Numbered from the stretch's first letter, positions 8,785-17,815 are shown. The stretch is 64,000 nt of DNA from JAJVHZ01 sp041395385 (GCA_041395385.1 JAWLAN010000024.1:1-64000), one strand, 5' to 3'. The notes: generated by a model not told the origin, from the sequence alone. Program-made: numbers and translations.

Positions 8785-9027
8785 ATGGTAACCATACGTT
8801 TATCGCGCGGTGGCGCCAAGAAGCGCCCGTACTACTACATCGTGGTGACCGACAGCCGCTGCAAGCGCGACGGCCAGAAGCTCGAGCGCATCGGCTTCTT
8901 CAACCCCATGGCGGCGAGCAACGAGCCGAAGTTTCAGATTGACAAGGCGCGCGTGGATTACTGGGTTTCCAAGGGCGCCAAGGCCTCCGAACGGGTGGCT
9001 GACCTGATTGCCCGTCACGCCGCCTGA
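8785..9027 (+). CDS. rpsP: 30S ribosomal protein S16
   Basis: S16 is a small-subunit assembly protein. The product is 80 residues, beginning MVTIRLSRGGAKKRPYYYIV, with GFFNPMA and a basic C-terminal half. The ATG at 8785 is the true start; the same frame stays open far upstream through the antisense of the 5-formyl-THF ligase gene, but that has no coding meaning. It is the first gene of the rpsP-rimM-trmD-rplS operon, and its 3' end overlaps the start of rimM. Confidence 0.97.
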   Translation: MVTIRLSRGGAKKRPYYYIVVTDSRCKRDGQKLERIGFFNPMAASNEPKFQIDKARVDYWVSKGAKASERVADLIARHAA

Positions 9028-9550
9028 GGTTCCGCCGCCGGCGGCGGCAGAGGAGCGTTACGTCATCCTGGGCAAGGTCAGTGGGCTGTTCGGGGTGCAG
9101 GGCTGGGTGCGGGTCTACTCCCACACGCGGCCGATTGAAAACATTTTGAAGTACGCGCCGTGGTATCTGCAGCAGGCCGGCTCCTGGCGGCCTTATGAGC
9201 TTGCCGAGGGCAGGCCGCACGGCAAGGGGCTGGTCGCGAGACTGGCGGGAATAGAAGATCGCGACCTGGCGCGAACCCTGGTGGGAGCGGCCATCGCGGT
9301 GAAGCGCTCGCAGCTGCCGGCGCTGGGGGCCGGGGAGTATTACCAAACCGACCTCGTCGGCCTGGCGGTGGTGAACCGCGAGGGCGTCAGGCTCGGCACC
9401 GTGCAGCGGATCTTCGAGACCGGTGCCCACGACGTGCTGGTGGTGCGCGGTGCGCACGAGCATCTGATCCCGCTGGTGTTCGGCGTCCATGTGCTCGGGA
9501 TTGACGAGTCCACCGGCGTGATCGAGGTGGACTGGGACGAGGATTACTGA
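9008..9550 (+). CDS. rimM: Ribosome maturation factor RimM
   Basis: RimM binds S19 and assists 30S head maturation. The 180-residue protein has ILGKVSGLFGVQGWVRVYS at its N-terminus and the PRC-barrel half ending in VFGVHVLGIDESTGVIEVDW. The only credible start codon before the conserved domain is TTG at 9008, which lies inside rpsP and gives a 20-base overlap. No ATG or GTG exists in frame between it and the domain. A rare start plus overlap would fit low, coupled expression relative to the ribosomal proteins. Confidence 0.92.
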   Translation: MPVTPPEVPPPAAAEERYVILGKVSGLFGVQGWVRVYSHTRPIENILKYAPWYLQQAGSWRPYELAEGRPHGKGLVARLAGIEDRDLARTLVGAAIAVKRSQLPALGAGEYYQTDLVGLAVVNREGVRLGTVQRIFETGAHDVLVVRGAHEHLIPLVFGVHVLGIDESTGVIEVDWDEDY

Positions 9551-9579
9551 GTCGCACCGAGGCACTCGCAGGGGGCGGC

Positions 9580-10344
9580 ATGCGGCGCATAGGCGTGGTG
9601 ACCCTGTTCCCCGAGATGCTGCGGGCGCTGACCGAATTCGGCGTCTCGGGAAGGGCGGTGGCCAACGGACTGGTAGAGGTGCAAACCTGGAATCCGCGCG
9701 ATTACGCGACGGATCGCCATCGCAGCGTCGACGACCGGCCTTACGGCGGCGGCCCGGGGATGGTGATGATGGTGGAGCCGCTGCGCGGCGCGATACGCGC
9801 GGCACGCGCGGCGCTCGAGCCCTGCACGGTGATCTATCTCTCGCCGAGAGGACGCCGGCTCGGTCAGGCGGGGGTGGAGCGCATCGCCGGCCTCGGAAAC
9901 GCGGTGCTGGTCGCCGGCCGTTACGAAGGCATCGACGAGCGCCTCATCGGCACCGAGATCGACGAGGAACTGTCCATCGGCGACTACGTGCTGAGCGGCG
10001 GCGAACTGCCCGCGATGGTGTTGATCGACGCCCTGGTGCGGCTGATCCCCGGGGCGTTGGGCGACGAGGATTCCGCGCGGCAGGACTCCTTCGTCGACGG
10101 GCTGCTCGATTGCGAGCACTATACGCGCCCGGAGGAGATCGACGGGCGGCGGGTACCGGAGGTTTTGCTCTCCGGCAACCACGCGGTCATCGCGCGATGG
10201 CGGCGCAAGCAGGCGCTGGGCATGACCTGGTTGCGGCGCCCCGATCTGCTGGCGGACATGCCGCTGGCGCGGAGCGACCGGCTGCTGCTGGAGGAGTTCG
10301 TGTCGGAACGAGGGCCCGCGGAGGCCGCGACGCCGGCGAAGTGA
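9580..10344 (+). CDS. trmD: tRNA (guanine(37)-N1)-methyltransferase
   Basis: TrmD methylates G37 next to the anticodon, preventing frameshifting. The 254-residue protein is of normal length. It shows GVVTLFPEML at the start, the knotted SAM-binding region (IYLSPRGRRLGQ, VLVAGRYEGIDERL, SIGDYVLSGGELPAM) and the C-terminal RPEEIDGRRVPEVLLSGNHAVIARWR. It is third in the rpsP operon, 29 bp after rimM. A 108 bp gap with a hairpin separates it from rplS. Confidence 0.96.
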   Translation: MRRIGVVTLFPEMLRALTEFGVSGRAVANGLVEVQTWNPRDYATDRHRSVDDRPYGGGPGMVMMVEPLRGAIRAARAALEPCTVIYLSPRGRRLGQAGVERIAGLGNAVLVAGRYEGIDERLIGTEIDEELSIGDYVLSGGELPAMVLIDALVRLIPGALGDEDSARQDSFVDGLLDCEHYTRPEEIDGRRVPEVLLSGNHAVIARWRRKQALGMTWLRRPDLLADMPLARSDRLLLEEFVSERGPAEAATPAK

Positions 10345-10368
10345 AGCGTGATCGGCGGTGGCGGTGAA

Positions 10369-10385
10369 GCACGCCTGCGGCGTGC
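10369..10385 (+). other. Hairpin in the trmD-rplS gap
   Basis: GCACGCC, loop TGC, GGCGTGC form a perfect seven-base stem without a T-run. It is not a terminator by itself. It may be an RNA processing or stability element that lets rplS be expressed differently from rimM and trmD. Confidence 0.45.
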
Positions 10386-10452
10386 AGGCTCCCATCGCGA
10401 GCCGGGCCGGGCAAAGGTTTGGCAGTGACGACTGATTTGAGAGGAAGACGCC

Positions 10453-10818
10453 ATGAGCAAGGTGATCGAGCAGATCGAAAAAGAGCAGATGAACCGCGAA
10501 GTGCCGGAGTTTCGCCCCGGCGACGTGGTCGTCGTGCAGGTGAAGGTGAAGGAGGGCGAGCGTGAGCGCCTGCAGGCGTTCGAGGGCGTGGTCATCGGCA
10601 AGCGCAACCGCGGGCTGAACTCCTCGTTCACCGTGCGCAAGATCTCCCACGGCGAGGGCGTGGAGCGCGTGTTCCGCACCTACAGCCCGACGGTCAGCGA
10701 GATCAGCGTCAAGCGCCGCGGCCACGTGCGCCAGGCCAAGCTCTATTACATGCGCGACCTGCGCGGCAAGGCGGCGCGCATCAAGGAGCGCATCGAGAGC
10801 AAGGACAAGTCCGAGTAA
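10453..10818 (+). CDS. rplS: 50S ribosomal protein L19
   Basis: L19 sits at the 30S-50S interface. The 121-residue product contains FRPGDVVVVQVKVKEGERER, FEGVVIGKRNRGLNSSFTVR and VKRRGHVRQAKLYYMRDLRGKAARIKE, all typical of L19. A GAGAGG ribosome site lies before the ATG. It closes the rpsP operon and is followed by a strong terminator. Confidence 0.97.
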   Translation: MSKVIEQIEKEQMNREVPEFRPGDVVVVQVKVKEGERERLQAFEGVVIGKRNRGLNSSFTVRKISHGEGVERVFRTYSPTVSEISVKRRGHVRQAKLYYMRDLRGKAARIKERIESKDKSE

Positions 10819-10873
10819 CACGGTCGGCGCGCGCCGACACCTCTGCCGGTGTCAGCACTGCGACGCACCCATG

Positions 10874-10902
10874 ACGGGGGATGCCGGCTCGGCATCCCCC
10901 GT
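10874..10902 (+). terminator. Terminator after rplS
   Basis: A 13-base stem ACGGGGGATGCCG / CGGCATCCCCCGT with loop GCT is followed by TTGCGTTTCT. It ends 30 bp before the preferred xerD start. Confidence 0.85.
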
Positions 10903-10931
10903 TTGCGTTTCTAGACCTCGCCTGCGATCGC

Positions 10932-11855
10932 GTGGCCGCCGCAGCTCCCTCATCCACCGACGCCGCCAGGGCGGACCCGGACAACCTGGTCGAGCGATTC
11001 CTGGATGCCATCTGGGTGGAGCGCGGTCTGAGCGATCTCACGCTGTCGGCGTATCGCGGCGACCTCGCCGCGTTCTGCCGCTGGCTCGCGGTCCGCGCGG
11101 TGACAGTCACCGGTGCCGGGTCCGCGCATCTCCTGGAGTTCCTCGCCAGCCATCCCCGCGCCTCGGCGCGCAGCACCGCGCGCCGGCTCTCGACCCTGCG
11201 GCGCTTCTACCAGTACCTGGTGCGGGAACGCGTGCTCGGGCACGACCCGAGCACGGGGGTGCCTGCGCCGCGGCTCGGACGGTCGCTGCCCAAGGTGATC
11301 TCCGAGGCGAGCGTCGAGCAGCTGCTTAACGCCCCGGATACCGACCAGCCGCTCGGCCTGCGCGACCGCGCCATGCTCGAGCTCATGTACGCCACCGGCC
11401 TGCGGGTATCGGAACTGGTGCGGCTGCTGGGGGTGCAGGTGAACCTGCGCCAGGGGGCGTTGCGCGTGACGGGCAAGGGTGAGAAGGAGCGGCTCGTGCC
11501 CATGGGAGAAGAGGCGATGCAGTGGCTGCAGCGCTACGTCAAGTCGGCGCGCCCCGCGCTGCTCGGCAACGCCTCCTCGCCGTTCCTGTTCCTAACCCGG
11601 CACGGCGAGCCCATGACACGGCAGATGTTCTGGCATCTCATCAAGCGATACGCCCGGGCGGCGGGGATCGACGACACCCTGTCGCCGCACACGCTGCGAC
11701 ACGCCTTCGCCACGCACCTGCTGAATCACGGCGCGGATCTGCGCGTCGTACAGATGCTGCTCGGTCACAGCAATGTCTCGACCACGCAGATCTACACCCA
11801 CGTCGCCCGCGCGCGGCTCAAGGAGCTGCACGCGCGCCACCACCCGCGCGGCTGA
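10932..11855 (+). CDS. xerD: Site-specific tyrosine recombinase XerD
   Basis: XerD with XerC resolves chromosome dimers at dif. Starting at GTG 10932 the product is 307 residues (family about 300). An ATG at 10881 is in frame but falls inside the rplS terminator and adds an unconserved tail. The N-terminal SAM-like domain contains WVERGLSDLTLSAYRGDL. The catalytic domain has R158 (TGLRVSEL), K182, H253 and R256 (HTLRHAFATHLL), H279 (LLGHSNVSTTQIY) and nucleophile Y288. All active-site residues are present. XerD versus XerC is assigned from overall look, so paralogue confusion is possible. Confidence 0.88.
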   Translation: MAAAAPSSTDAARADPDNLVERFLDAIWVERGLSDLTLSAYRGDLAAFCRWLAVRAVTVTGAGSAHLLEFLASHPRASARSTARRLSTLRRFYQYLVRERVLGHDPSTGVPAPRLGRSLPKVISEASVEQLLNAPDTDQPLGLRDRAMLELMYATGLRVSELVRLLGVQVNLRQGALRVTGKGEKERLVPMGEEAMQWLQRYVKSARPALLGNASSPFLFLTRHGEPMTRQMFWHLIKRYARAAGIDDTLSPHTLRHAFATHLLNHGADLRVVQMLLGHSNVSTTQIYTHVARARLKELHARHHPRG

Positions 11856-11864
11856 CCGCGGCGC

Positions 11865-13643
11865 TCAGCTCGCCGGAAGCACGGACAGCACCTCCTCGAT
11901 GGTGGTCAGTCCGGAGGAAACCTTGTCTGCGCCGCTCACCCGCAGGCTGCGCATGCCGAGCTGCAACGCCGCCTCCCGCAGACGGCCGGCGTTGACATTG
12001 TCTTCCTGCAGCAGCGTGTTGAGCTCCTTGCGCATGGTCAGCATCTCGTAGAGGCCGGTGCGCCCGAGGTAGCCGGTCTGCCGGCACTCCTCGCATCCGA
12101 CCGCCCGGTAGCCGATCTTGGGGTGTGGAATGGCGTTCGCGCCGACCAGGCCCTGCCAGGCCTTCACGTCCAGCGGCGCGGGCTGCTTGCAGTGCGGGCA
12201 GAGCGTGCGGACCAGCCGTTGCGCGACCACGCCCAGCAGGGTGGCGCCGATCAGGAACGGCTGCACGCCGATGTCGACCAGGCGCGTGATGGCCGACGGG
12301 GCGTCGTTGGTGTGCAGGGTCGAGAGCACGAGATGGCCGGTCAGCGCGGCCTGGATGGCGGTCGTGGCGGTCTCGCGGTCCCTGACCTCGCCGATCATGA
12401 TGATGTCGGGGTCCTGGCGCAGCAGCGTGCGCACGCCGCTCGCGAAATCGACGTCGATGCTGGCCTGGACCTGCATCTGATTGAAGGCCGGTTCGACCAT
12501 CTCGATGGGATCTTCGATGGTGCAGACGTTGATCTCCGGCTTGGCCAGCTGCTTGAGCGCCGAATACAGGGTCGTGGTCTTGCCCGAGCCGGTCGGTCCG
12601 GTCACCAGGATGAAGCCGTGCGGATGGCCGGTCATGAACTTCCAGGCGGCGAGATCGTGACTGCTGAAGCCGAGCTCCTCGAAGCTGCGGCTCAGCACCG
12701 CCGGGTCGAAGATGCGCAGCACCAGCTTCTCGCCGAAGGCCGTGGGCATGGTGGACAGTCGCAGCTCGATCTCCTTGCCGGCGGGCGTCTTGGTCTTGAT
12801 GCGCCCGTCCTGCGGCCGGCGCCGGTCGGAGACGTCCATGCGACCCAGGGACTTCAGGCGGCTGGTGATCGCGCTGGCGACGTTGGCGGGGATCTCGTGC
12901 ACCTGGTGCAGCACGCCGTCGATGCGGAAGCGCACGCGCGTGAACTCGCGGCGCGGCTCCACGTGGATGTCGCTGGCGCGCTGCTCGAAGGCGAACTGCA
13001 GCAGCCAGTCGACCAGGTGGACGATGTGCTTGTCGTTGGCGTCGGGCTCGCCCATCTTGCCGAGCTCGGTGAGCTGCTCGAAGTTGCCGACCTTCGAGGT
13101 GGGCCTTTCCGCCGCCTTCGCCGCACCGGCCATCGAATGGCTGACTCCGTAGAATTCGGCGAGATAACGCTCCACGTCCTGCGGGTTGGTGATGACCCGC
13201 TTGACGCGGCGCTTCAGCACGCGCGCCATCTCCCGCTCCCACTCCCGCAGGAAGGGCTCGGCGGTGGCCACCGTCACGGTCTGCTCGTCGACCGCGATCG
13301 GCAGGAAGCGGAAGCGGGAGGCGTAGGCCTGCGAGACCAGGCGCGTGACGGCACGCACGTCGATCTTCAGCGGATCGATGCGCAGGTAGGGCAGGCCGAC
13401 CTTGCCCGCGAGCCACCGCGCCAGGCGTTCCACGGTGATGGGATAGCCGGGCTTGGTCTGGCTCTGCCAGCCCATCTCCGCGATGCGCAGGAACGGATGC
13501 CTGTCCTCGCGCCCTCCGCGCCCTGACACCCTGAGCTGCTCGACATGCGTCGGTGCGATGATCTGATCGGCCAGCAGCAGACGCAGTACGGCATCGAGCG
13601 TGAGCACGCCCTCCGGCTGCGGGGCGGGAGTCGTGGCCGCCAT
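11865..13643 (-). CDS. GspE/PilB-family secretion or pilus assembly ATPase (orphan)
   Basis: The 592-residue protein belongs to the type II secretion / type IV pilus extension ATPases. The start at 13643 has a strong GGAGG eight bases upstream; longer in-frame starts lack support. An N-terminal domain of about 165 residues resembles MshEN. The ATPase core has Walker A GPTGSGKTT (349-357), an Asp box, Walker B DPDIIMIGEVRD (411-422) and a zinc tetracysteine region beginning CPHC (482-485) and continuing CEEC. No pilC, pilD or gsp genes are adjacent, so the partner machine is elsewhere. It converges on xerD. Confidence 0.88.
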   Translation of the reverse strand: MAATTPAPQPEGVLTLDAVLRLLLADQIIAPTHVEQLRVSGRGGREDRHPFLRIAEMGWQSQTKPGYPITVERLARWLAGKVGLPYLRIDPLKIDVRAVTRLVSQAYASRFRFLPIAVDEQTVTVATAEPFLREWEREMARVLKRRVKRVITNPQDVERYLAEFYGVSHSMAGAAKAAERPTSKVGNFEQLTELGKMGEPDANDKHIVHLVDWLLQFAFEQRASDIHVEPRREFTRVRFRIDGVLHQVHEIPANVASAITSRLKSLGRMDVSDRRRPQDGRIKTKTPAGKEIELRLSTMPTAFGEKLVLRIFDPAVLSRSFEELGFSSHDLAAWKFMTGHPHGFILVTGPTGSGKTTTLYSALKQLAKPEINVCTIEDPIEMVEPAFNQMQVQASIDVDFASGVRTLLRQDPDIIMIGEVRDRETATTAIQAALTGHLVLSTLHTNDAPSAITRLVDIGVQPFLIGATLLGVVAQRLVRTLCPHCKQPAPLDVKAWQGLVGANAIPHPKIGYRAVGCEECRQTGYLGRTGLYEMLTMRKELNTLLQEDNVNAGRLREAALQLGMRSLRVSGADKVSSGLTTIEEVLSVLPAS

Positions 13644-13828
13644 GGCGAATCCTCCACCTGTGGGATCCCGGGAAGTGTGCGGGCCAATTGCAGGCCTTGT
13701 CCAGAACCCCGCCGTCGAACCCGGGCCGCGTTCGCGGGAACGCCCCGCGGCGGGCACGGTCTGATAGGATCGCCATCTGCCTTCATCGATCCACATCGTC
13801 GCCGTCGCAGGCGGCAGGAGCTCAACGC

Positions 13829-14572
13829 ATGCGCAACTACCTGACCCCCCTCGTACTGCTGGTCGCCTCCACGTGGGCGGTCGCTGCCGTCGCCGAGGAC
13901 GACGCCCAGGTCAAGGCCAGCATCACGGAGCGGCTCGCCAAGGTCGTGCCCGGGCTGAAGGTCAACGAGATCCGCCCCGCGCCGGTCCCGGGGTGGTACG
14001 AGGTATTGATGGGGGCGAAGCTCATCTACGTGAGTGCCGACGCGCGCTACGTGTTCGACGGGACGCTCATGGACATCAAGGAGCAGAAGAACCTCACCGC
14101 CCGCCCGGCGATGCAGGCCCGCGCCGCCGCGCTGAAATCGCTGAGCGACGCCAACAAGCTCATCGAATTCGCGCCCGAGGGCGCGACCAGGCACGTCGTC
14201 TACGTCTTCACCGACACCGAATGCGCCTACTGCCGCAAGATGCACGGGGAGGTCGCGAAGCTCAACCAGGCCGGCATCGCGGTGCGCTACCTCGCCTATC
14301 CGCGCGCCGGCGTGCCCTCGGCGACCTATGACACCATGGTTTCGGTGTGGTGCGCCGCCGATCGCAAGCAGGCACTGACCGAGGCGAAGAATGGCAATCA
14401 ACTGGCCGCGGCCAACTGCGAGAACCCCGTCAAGGAGGAGTGGGAGCTCGGCAACTCGATGCAGGTGTCCGGCACGCCGACCACGCTGCTGGAGTCCGGA
14501 GAGGAACTCGGCGGCTACATCCCCGCCGAGCAGCTCATCAAGTTCTTCGAATCGGGCGGCGGCGCCTCCTGA
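13829..14572 (+). CDS. dsbC: Thiol:disulfide interchange protein DsbC
   Basis: DsbC is the periplasmic disulfide isomerase. With ATG 13829 (AGGAG upstream) the protein is 247 residues. It has a signal peptide ending near AAVAE, a dimerisation domain (VPGLKVNEIRPAPVPGWYEV) and a thioredoxin domain with the active site C132-AY-C135 in TDTECAYCRKMH. The cis-proline loop is SGTPTTLL. CAYC rather than the E. coli CGYC is within family variation. The gene diverges from the pilB-like gene and converges on the DUF3108 gene 33 bp away. Confidence 0.93.
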   Translation: MRNYLTPLVLLVASTWAVAAVAEDDAQVKASITERLAKVVPGLKVNEIRPAPVPGWYEVLMGAKLIYVSADARYVFDGTLMDIKEQKNLTARPAMQARAAALKSLSDANKLIEFAPEGATRHVVYVFTDTECAYCRKMHGEVAKLNQAGIAVRYLAYPRAGVPSATYDTMVSVWCAADRKQALTEAKNGNQLAAANCENPVKEEWELGNSMQVSGTPTTLLESGEELGGYIPAEQLIKFFESGGGAS

Positions 14573-14605
14573 GGCCAGGCGTACGCCGGGCAGCCGTCGC
14601 CGGCG

Positions 14606-15319
14606 CTACAGCCCGCTCACCGAGCGGATGAGGGCGGAGGTGCGCTCGCCCTGTTTCTCGTGGTGGTCGAGCTTCACCGGCAGGTAGCCGAGGCTCGGTG
14701 CGCACCATAGCGTAGTGCTGCGCTCGCTGCCGGGCTTCTGGTAGCGCACCTTCACGGTCTTAAGGACGCCGAGGGGCGTCTCGATCTCCTCCTCGCCCAC
14801 GATCTCCACCGGGTAGTTGCGGATCTTGTTGCCGTCCACCACGGTGTACCGGATGGGCGATCGGCCCGATTGCAGATCGCGCATCAGGACCAGCTGGTAG
14901 AGCAGCTTGTCGAGCATCCCGGCGGTGGCCTTCAGCTCCGTGCTCTGCTTCTTGTGCGTGACATGCACGAGCATGCGTTCCCAGTCGAAGCGCGCTTTCG
15001 ACTCGCGCCGCTTGGGCCCGGTCTGTGTGGAGTGATATTCGATGGCCCGAACCTCCTCGCCGGCGAGTCGCCAGCGGCTGCTCTCCACGACCTTCACGCG
15101 CAGCAGCGCATAGAGTCCGTGCGTGGCCTTCAATTCCGAGCGGAACAGGTAATCCTCCGGACCCTGCCTGCTCACCGTGCGCGACATGACGCCCATCTCC
15201 CGGCCGTTCAGCGAGACCGTGTAATTGGCCGCGAACTGTGCCGGGAACGGGGCGGTGACGCCGGCGGGTGCGGCGAGCACGGCGCAGGCGGCCACACTCA
15301 GGGACAGCAGCTTTCTCAT
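14606..15319 (-). CDS. DUF3108 family exported protein
   Basis: This 237-residue protein has a cleavable signal peptide (MRKLLSLSVAACAVLAAPAG). The mature part shows the DUF3108 pattern: FAANYTVSLNGREMG near the start, LKTVKVRYQKPGSERSTTLWCAPSLGYLPVKL near the end. The family is periplasmic and of unknown function. An ATG at 15331 is an alternative start. It is divergent from hldE, so the 80 bp between them should hold both promoters. Confidence 0.78.
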   Translation of the reverse strand: MRKLLSLSVAACAVLAAPAGVTAPFPAQFAANYTVSLNGREMGVMSRTVSRQGPEDYLFRSELKATHGLYALLRVKVVESSRWRLAGEEVRAIEYHSTQTGPKRRESKARFDWERMLVHVTHKKQSTELKATAGMLDKLLYQLVLMRDLQSGRSPIRYTVVDGNKIRNYPVEIVGEEEIETPLGVLKTVKVRYQKPGSERSTTLWCAPSLGYLPVKLDHHEKQGERTSALIRSVSGL

Positions 15320-15400
15320 CACCGGGCTCATGGTCGTGATGTGTTAAGATTTCCAATCAGAACAGAAGTTTCCGGGGATCGGCAGGCGCATACGTCGTTC

Positions 15401-16843
15401 ATGAAATCGCTCAAGCAGGCATTGGCCTCCGCGCGCGTACTCGTCGCCGGGGACGTGATTCTAGACCGATACTGGCACGGCAGTACGCAGCGCATCTCAC
15501 CGGAGGCGCCCGTGCCCGTCGTGCACGTCACGGCCAACGACGAACGCCCGGGCGGCGCGGCCAACGTCGCCTTGAACATACGCAGCCTCGGCGCCACGGT
15601 CGCCGTCGTGGGGGCGGTCGGGCAGGACAAGGACGGGGAGACCCTGCGCGCAAGCCTCGCGGATCGCGGCATCGTCTGCCACCTGCTGGCGCAGCCCGGC
15701 CTGCAGACCATCGTCAAGCTGCGAGTCTTGAGCCAGCACCAGCAGCTCATACGGCTGGACTTCGAGGACGCGCTCCCGAGGCTGGATCTCGGCGCCGTGT
15801 CGCGCGCCTACGCGGCGGCGCTGGCGGAGGCCGACGTCGTGGTGCTCTCCGATTATGCCAAGGGCGTGCTGCAGGATGCGCGCGGCCTCATCAGGCTGGC
15901 GATCGAGGCGGGCAAGCGCGTCGTGGTCGATCCCAAATCCGCCGATTTCTCCCGCTACGCCGGCGCGACCGTGATCACCCCCAACATGAAGGAGTTCGAG
16001 GCCGTGGTGGGGCAGTGCGACGGCGAGACCGCCATCGAGCAGCGTGGCCGCGAACTGTGCCGGCGGCACGACCTCGGCGCCGTGCTGGTGACTCGCGGCG
16101 AGCACGGCGTGCTGCTGGTCCCCCGCGACGGTGCGGCCGTGGCGATGCCGGCGCGCGCCCGCGACGTCTTCGACGTCACCGGCGCCGGCGACACGGTGTG
16201 CGGTGTCCTGGCCGCGGCCATGTCGGCCGGCTTCGACCTCGTGCATGCCACGCGGCTCGCGAACACCGCCGCCGGCATCGTGGTCGGCAAGCTCGGCGCG
16301 GCCTCGGTGACCCCGGAGGAGCTCGAGCACGCCGCCGACGAATCCCTGCCGATGGCCGGATTCGGCGTGGTCGGCGAGGCGCAACTCCTGCGTGGCGTCG
16401 CCGCGGCCCGCTCCCGCGGCGAGCGCATCGTGATGACCAACGGCTGCTTCGACATCCTGCACGCAGGTCACGTCCGCTATCTCGGCGAGGCGCGCCGGCA
16501 GGGCGATCGTCTGATCGTTGCGGTCAACGACGACGCGTCGGTGCGGCGGCTGAAGGGCCCGAGCCGTCCCGTCAACGCGCTCGATCATCGCATGGAGGTG
16601 CTCGCGGCGCTGTCCGCCGTGGACTGGGTCGTGCCGTTCGCCGAGGACACGCCCGCGCGGCTCATCTGCGAGGTCCGCCCCGACGTGCTCGTGAAGGGCG
16701 GCGACTATCGTCCCGAACAGATCGCCGGCGGCGACTGCGTGCGGGCGTACGGCGGCGAGGTGGTCATCGTCGATTTCATCCCGGGGCATTCGACCAGCGG
16801 CATCATCGAGGCCGCGCGCGCGGCACGGGCGGTCGAGGGATGA
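15401..16843 (+). CDS. hldE: Bifunctional heptose-7-phosphate kinase / heptose-1-phosphate adenylyltransferase
   Basis: HldE makes ADP-D-glycero-beta-D-manno-heptose for the LPS inner core. The ATG at 15401 gives 480 residues. The N-terminal ribokinase-like domain has VAGDVILDRYWHG, ERPGGAANVALN and the catalytic VTGAGDTVCGVLAAA. The C-terminal nucleotidyltransferase has TNGCFDILHAGHVRYL with the HAGH motif. The frame remains open upstream but that part is antisense to the DUF3108 gene. The last bases overlap hldD (ATGA at 16840). Confidence 0.96.
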   Translation: MKSLKQALASARVLVAGDVILDRYWHGSTQRISPEAPVPVVHVTANDERPGGAANVALNIRSLGATVAVVGAVGQDKDGETLRASLADRGIVCHLLAQPGLQTIVKLRVLSQHQQLIRLDFEDALPRLDLGAVSRAYAAALAEADVVVLSDYAKGVLQDARGLIRLAIEAGKRVVVDPKSADFSRYAGATVITPNMKEFEAVVGQCDGETAIEQRGRELCRRHDLGAVLVTRGEHGVLLVPRDGAAVAMPARARDVFDVTGAGDTVCGVLAAAMSAGFDLVHATRLANTAAGIVVGKLGAASVTPEELEHAADESLPMAGFGVVGEAQLLRGVAAARSRGERIVMTNGCFDILHAGHVRYLGEARRQGDRLIVAVNDDASVRRLKGPSRPVNALDHRMEVLAALSAVDWVVPFAEDTPARLICEVRPDVLVKGGDYRPEQIAGGDCVRAYGGEVVIVDFIPGHSTSGIIEAARAARAVEG

Positions 16844-17802
16844 TCATCGTCACCGGCGGCGCCGGCTTCATCGGATCCAACGTCGTGCGCACGCTCAACG
16901 AGCGCGGGCGCACCGACATACTCGTGGTCGACAACCTCAAGAACGGCGTGAAGTTCCGCAACCTCGTGGACTGCGAGTACCTGGACTACTTCGACAAGGA
17001 CGAATTCCTGCGCATGCTGGAGCAGGCCACCGGGCAGGGTCGCGCCGTCGACGTGATCTTCCACCTCGGGGCCTGCTCGGCGACCACGGAGTGGGACGGC
17101 CGCTACCTCATGCAGAACAACTATGCCTACTCCAAGGCGCTGCTGCACTACTGCCTGGATCGCGGCATACGCTTCGTGTACGCCTCCAGCGCCGCCGTCT
17201 ACGGGGCCGGGCAGACCTTCGCCGAGGATCGCCGCAACGAGTCGCCGCTGAACGCCTACGGCTATTCGAAATTCCTCTTCGACCAGTACGTGCGTCGTCA
17301 CCTGCCGTCCGCAGGTTCCCTGGTCGCGGGGATGCGCTATTTCAACGTCTACGGCCCGCGCGAGTCGCACAAGGAGGCGATGGCGAGCGTGGCCTGGCAC
17401 TTTCACAGGCAGGTGCTGACGGATCGCACGGTCAGGCTTTTCGAGGGCAGCGACGGCTACGGCGACGGCGAGCAGCGCCGCGATTTCATCCACGTCGACG
17501 ACGCGGTGGACGTGACGCTGTGGTTCGGCCTGCACTCGCCGTACTCCGGCATCTTCAACGTCGGCACCGGTCGCAGCCAGACCTTCAACGACGTCGCGCG
17601 TGCCGTCGTCAACTGGCACAACAAGGGTCATATCCAGTACGTGCCGTTCCCGCCGCATCTGGTCGGCCGCTACCAGAGCTACACCCAGGCCGATCTCACC
17701 CAGCTGCGCGCGGCCGGTTACCAGGGACAGTTCCGCGCCGTGGAGGAGGGCGTGCCGGCCTATCTCGACTGGTTGCAGCGGCAACCGCCGTCGGCGCGTT
17801 AG
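16840..17802 (+). CDS. hldD: ADP-L-glycero-D-manno-heptose 6-epimerase
   Basis: HldD epimerises ADP-heptose after HldE, supplying heptose for LPS core. The 320-residue SDR protein starts MIIVTGGAGFIGSN (Rossmann loop), has YASSAAVYG and the catalytic pair in NAYGYSKFLFDQYV, and family segments MRYFNVYGPRESHK and DGEQRRDFIHVDD. It overlaps hldE by four bases, and waaA begins 13 bp downstream. The three genes form a compact LPS-core operon. Confidence 0.96.
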   Translation: MIIVTGGAGFIGSNVVRTLNERGRTDILVVDNLKNGVKFRNLVDCEYLDYFDKDEFLRMLEQATGQGRAVDVIFHLGACSATTEWDGRYLMQNNYAYSKALLHYCLDRGIRFVYASSAAVYGAGQTFAEDRRNESPLNAYGYSKFLFDQYVRRHLPSAGSLVAGMRYFNVYGPRESHKEAMASVAWHFHRQVLTDRTVRLFEGSDGYGDGEQRRDFIHVDDAVDVTLWFGLHSPYSGIFNVGTGRSQTFNDVARAVVNWHNKGHIQYVPFPPHLVGRYQSYTQADLTQLRAAGYQGQFRAVEEGVPAYLDWLQRQPPSAR

Positions 17803-17815
17803 GACACGGCCGCCC

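Noticed and set aside
8640..8790. 6S RNA next to the 5-formyl-THF ligase gene
   Set aside because: In enterics 6S RNA is upstream of ygfA, but here only about 110 bases separate it from rpsP and they hold the rpsP promoter and leader.
10881..10931. Earlier ATG start for xerD at 10881
   Set aside because: It lies within the stem of the rplS terminator and would add 17 unconserved residues. GTG 10932 gives a normal XerD length.
12123..13526. 467-codon plus-strand open frame
   Set aside because: It is antisense to the GspE/PilB-type ATPase and has no domain of its own.
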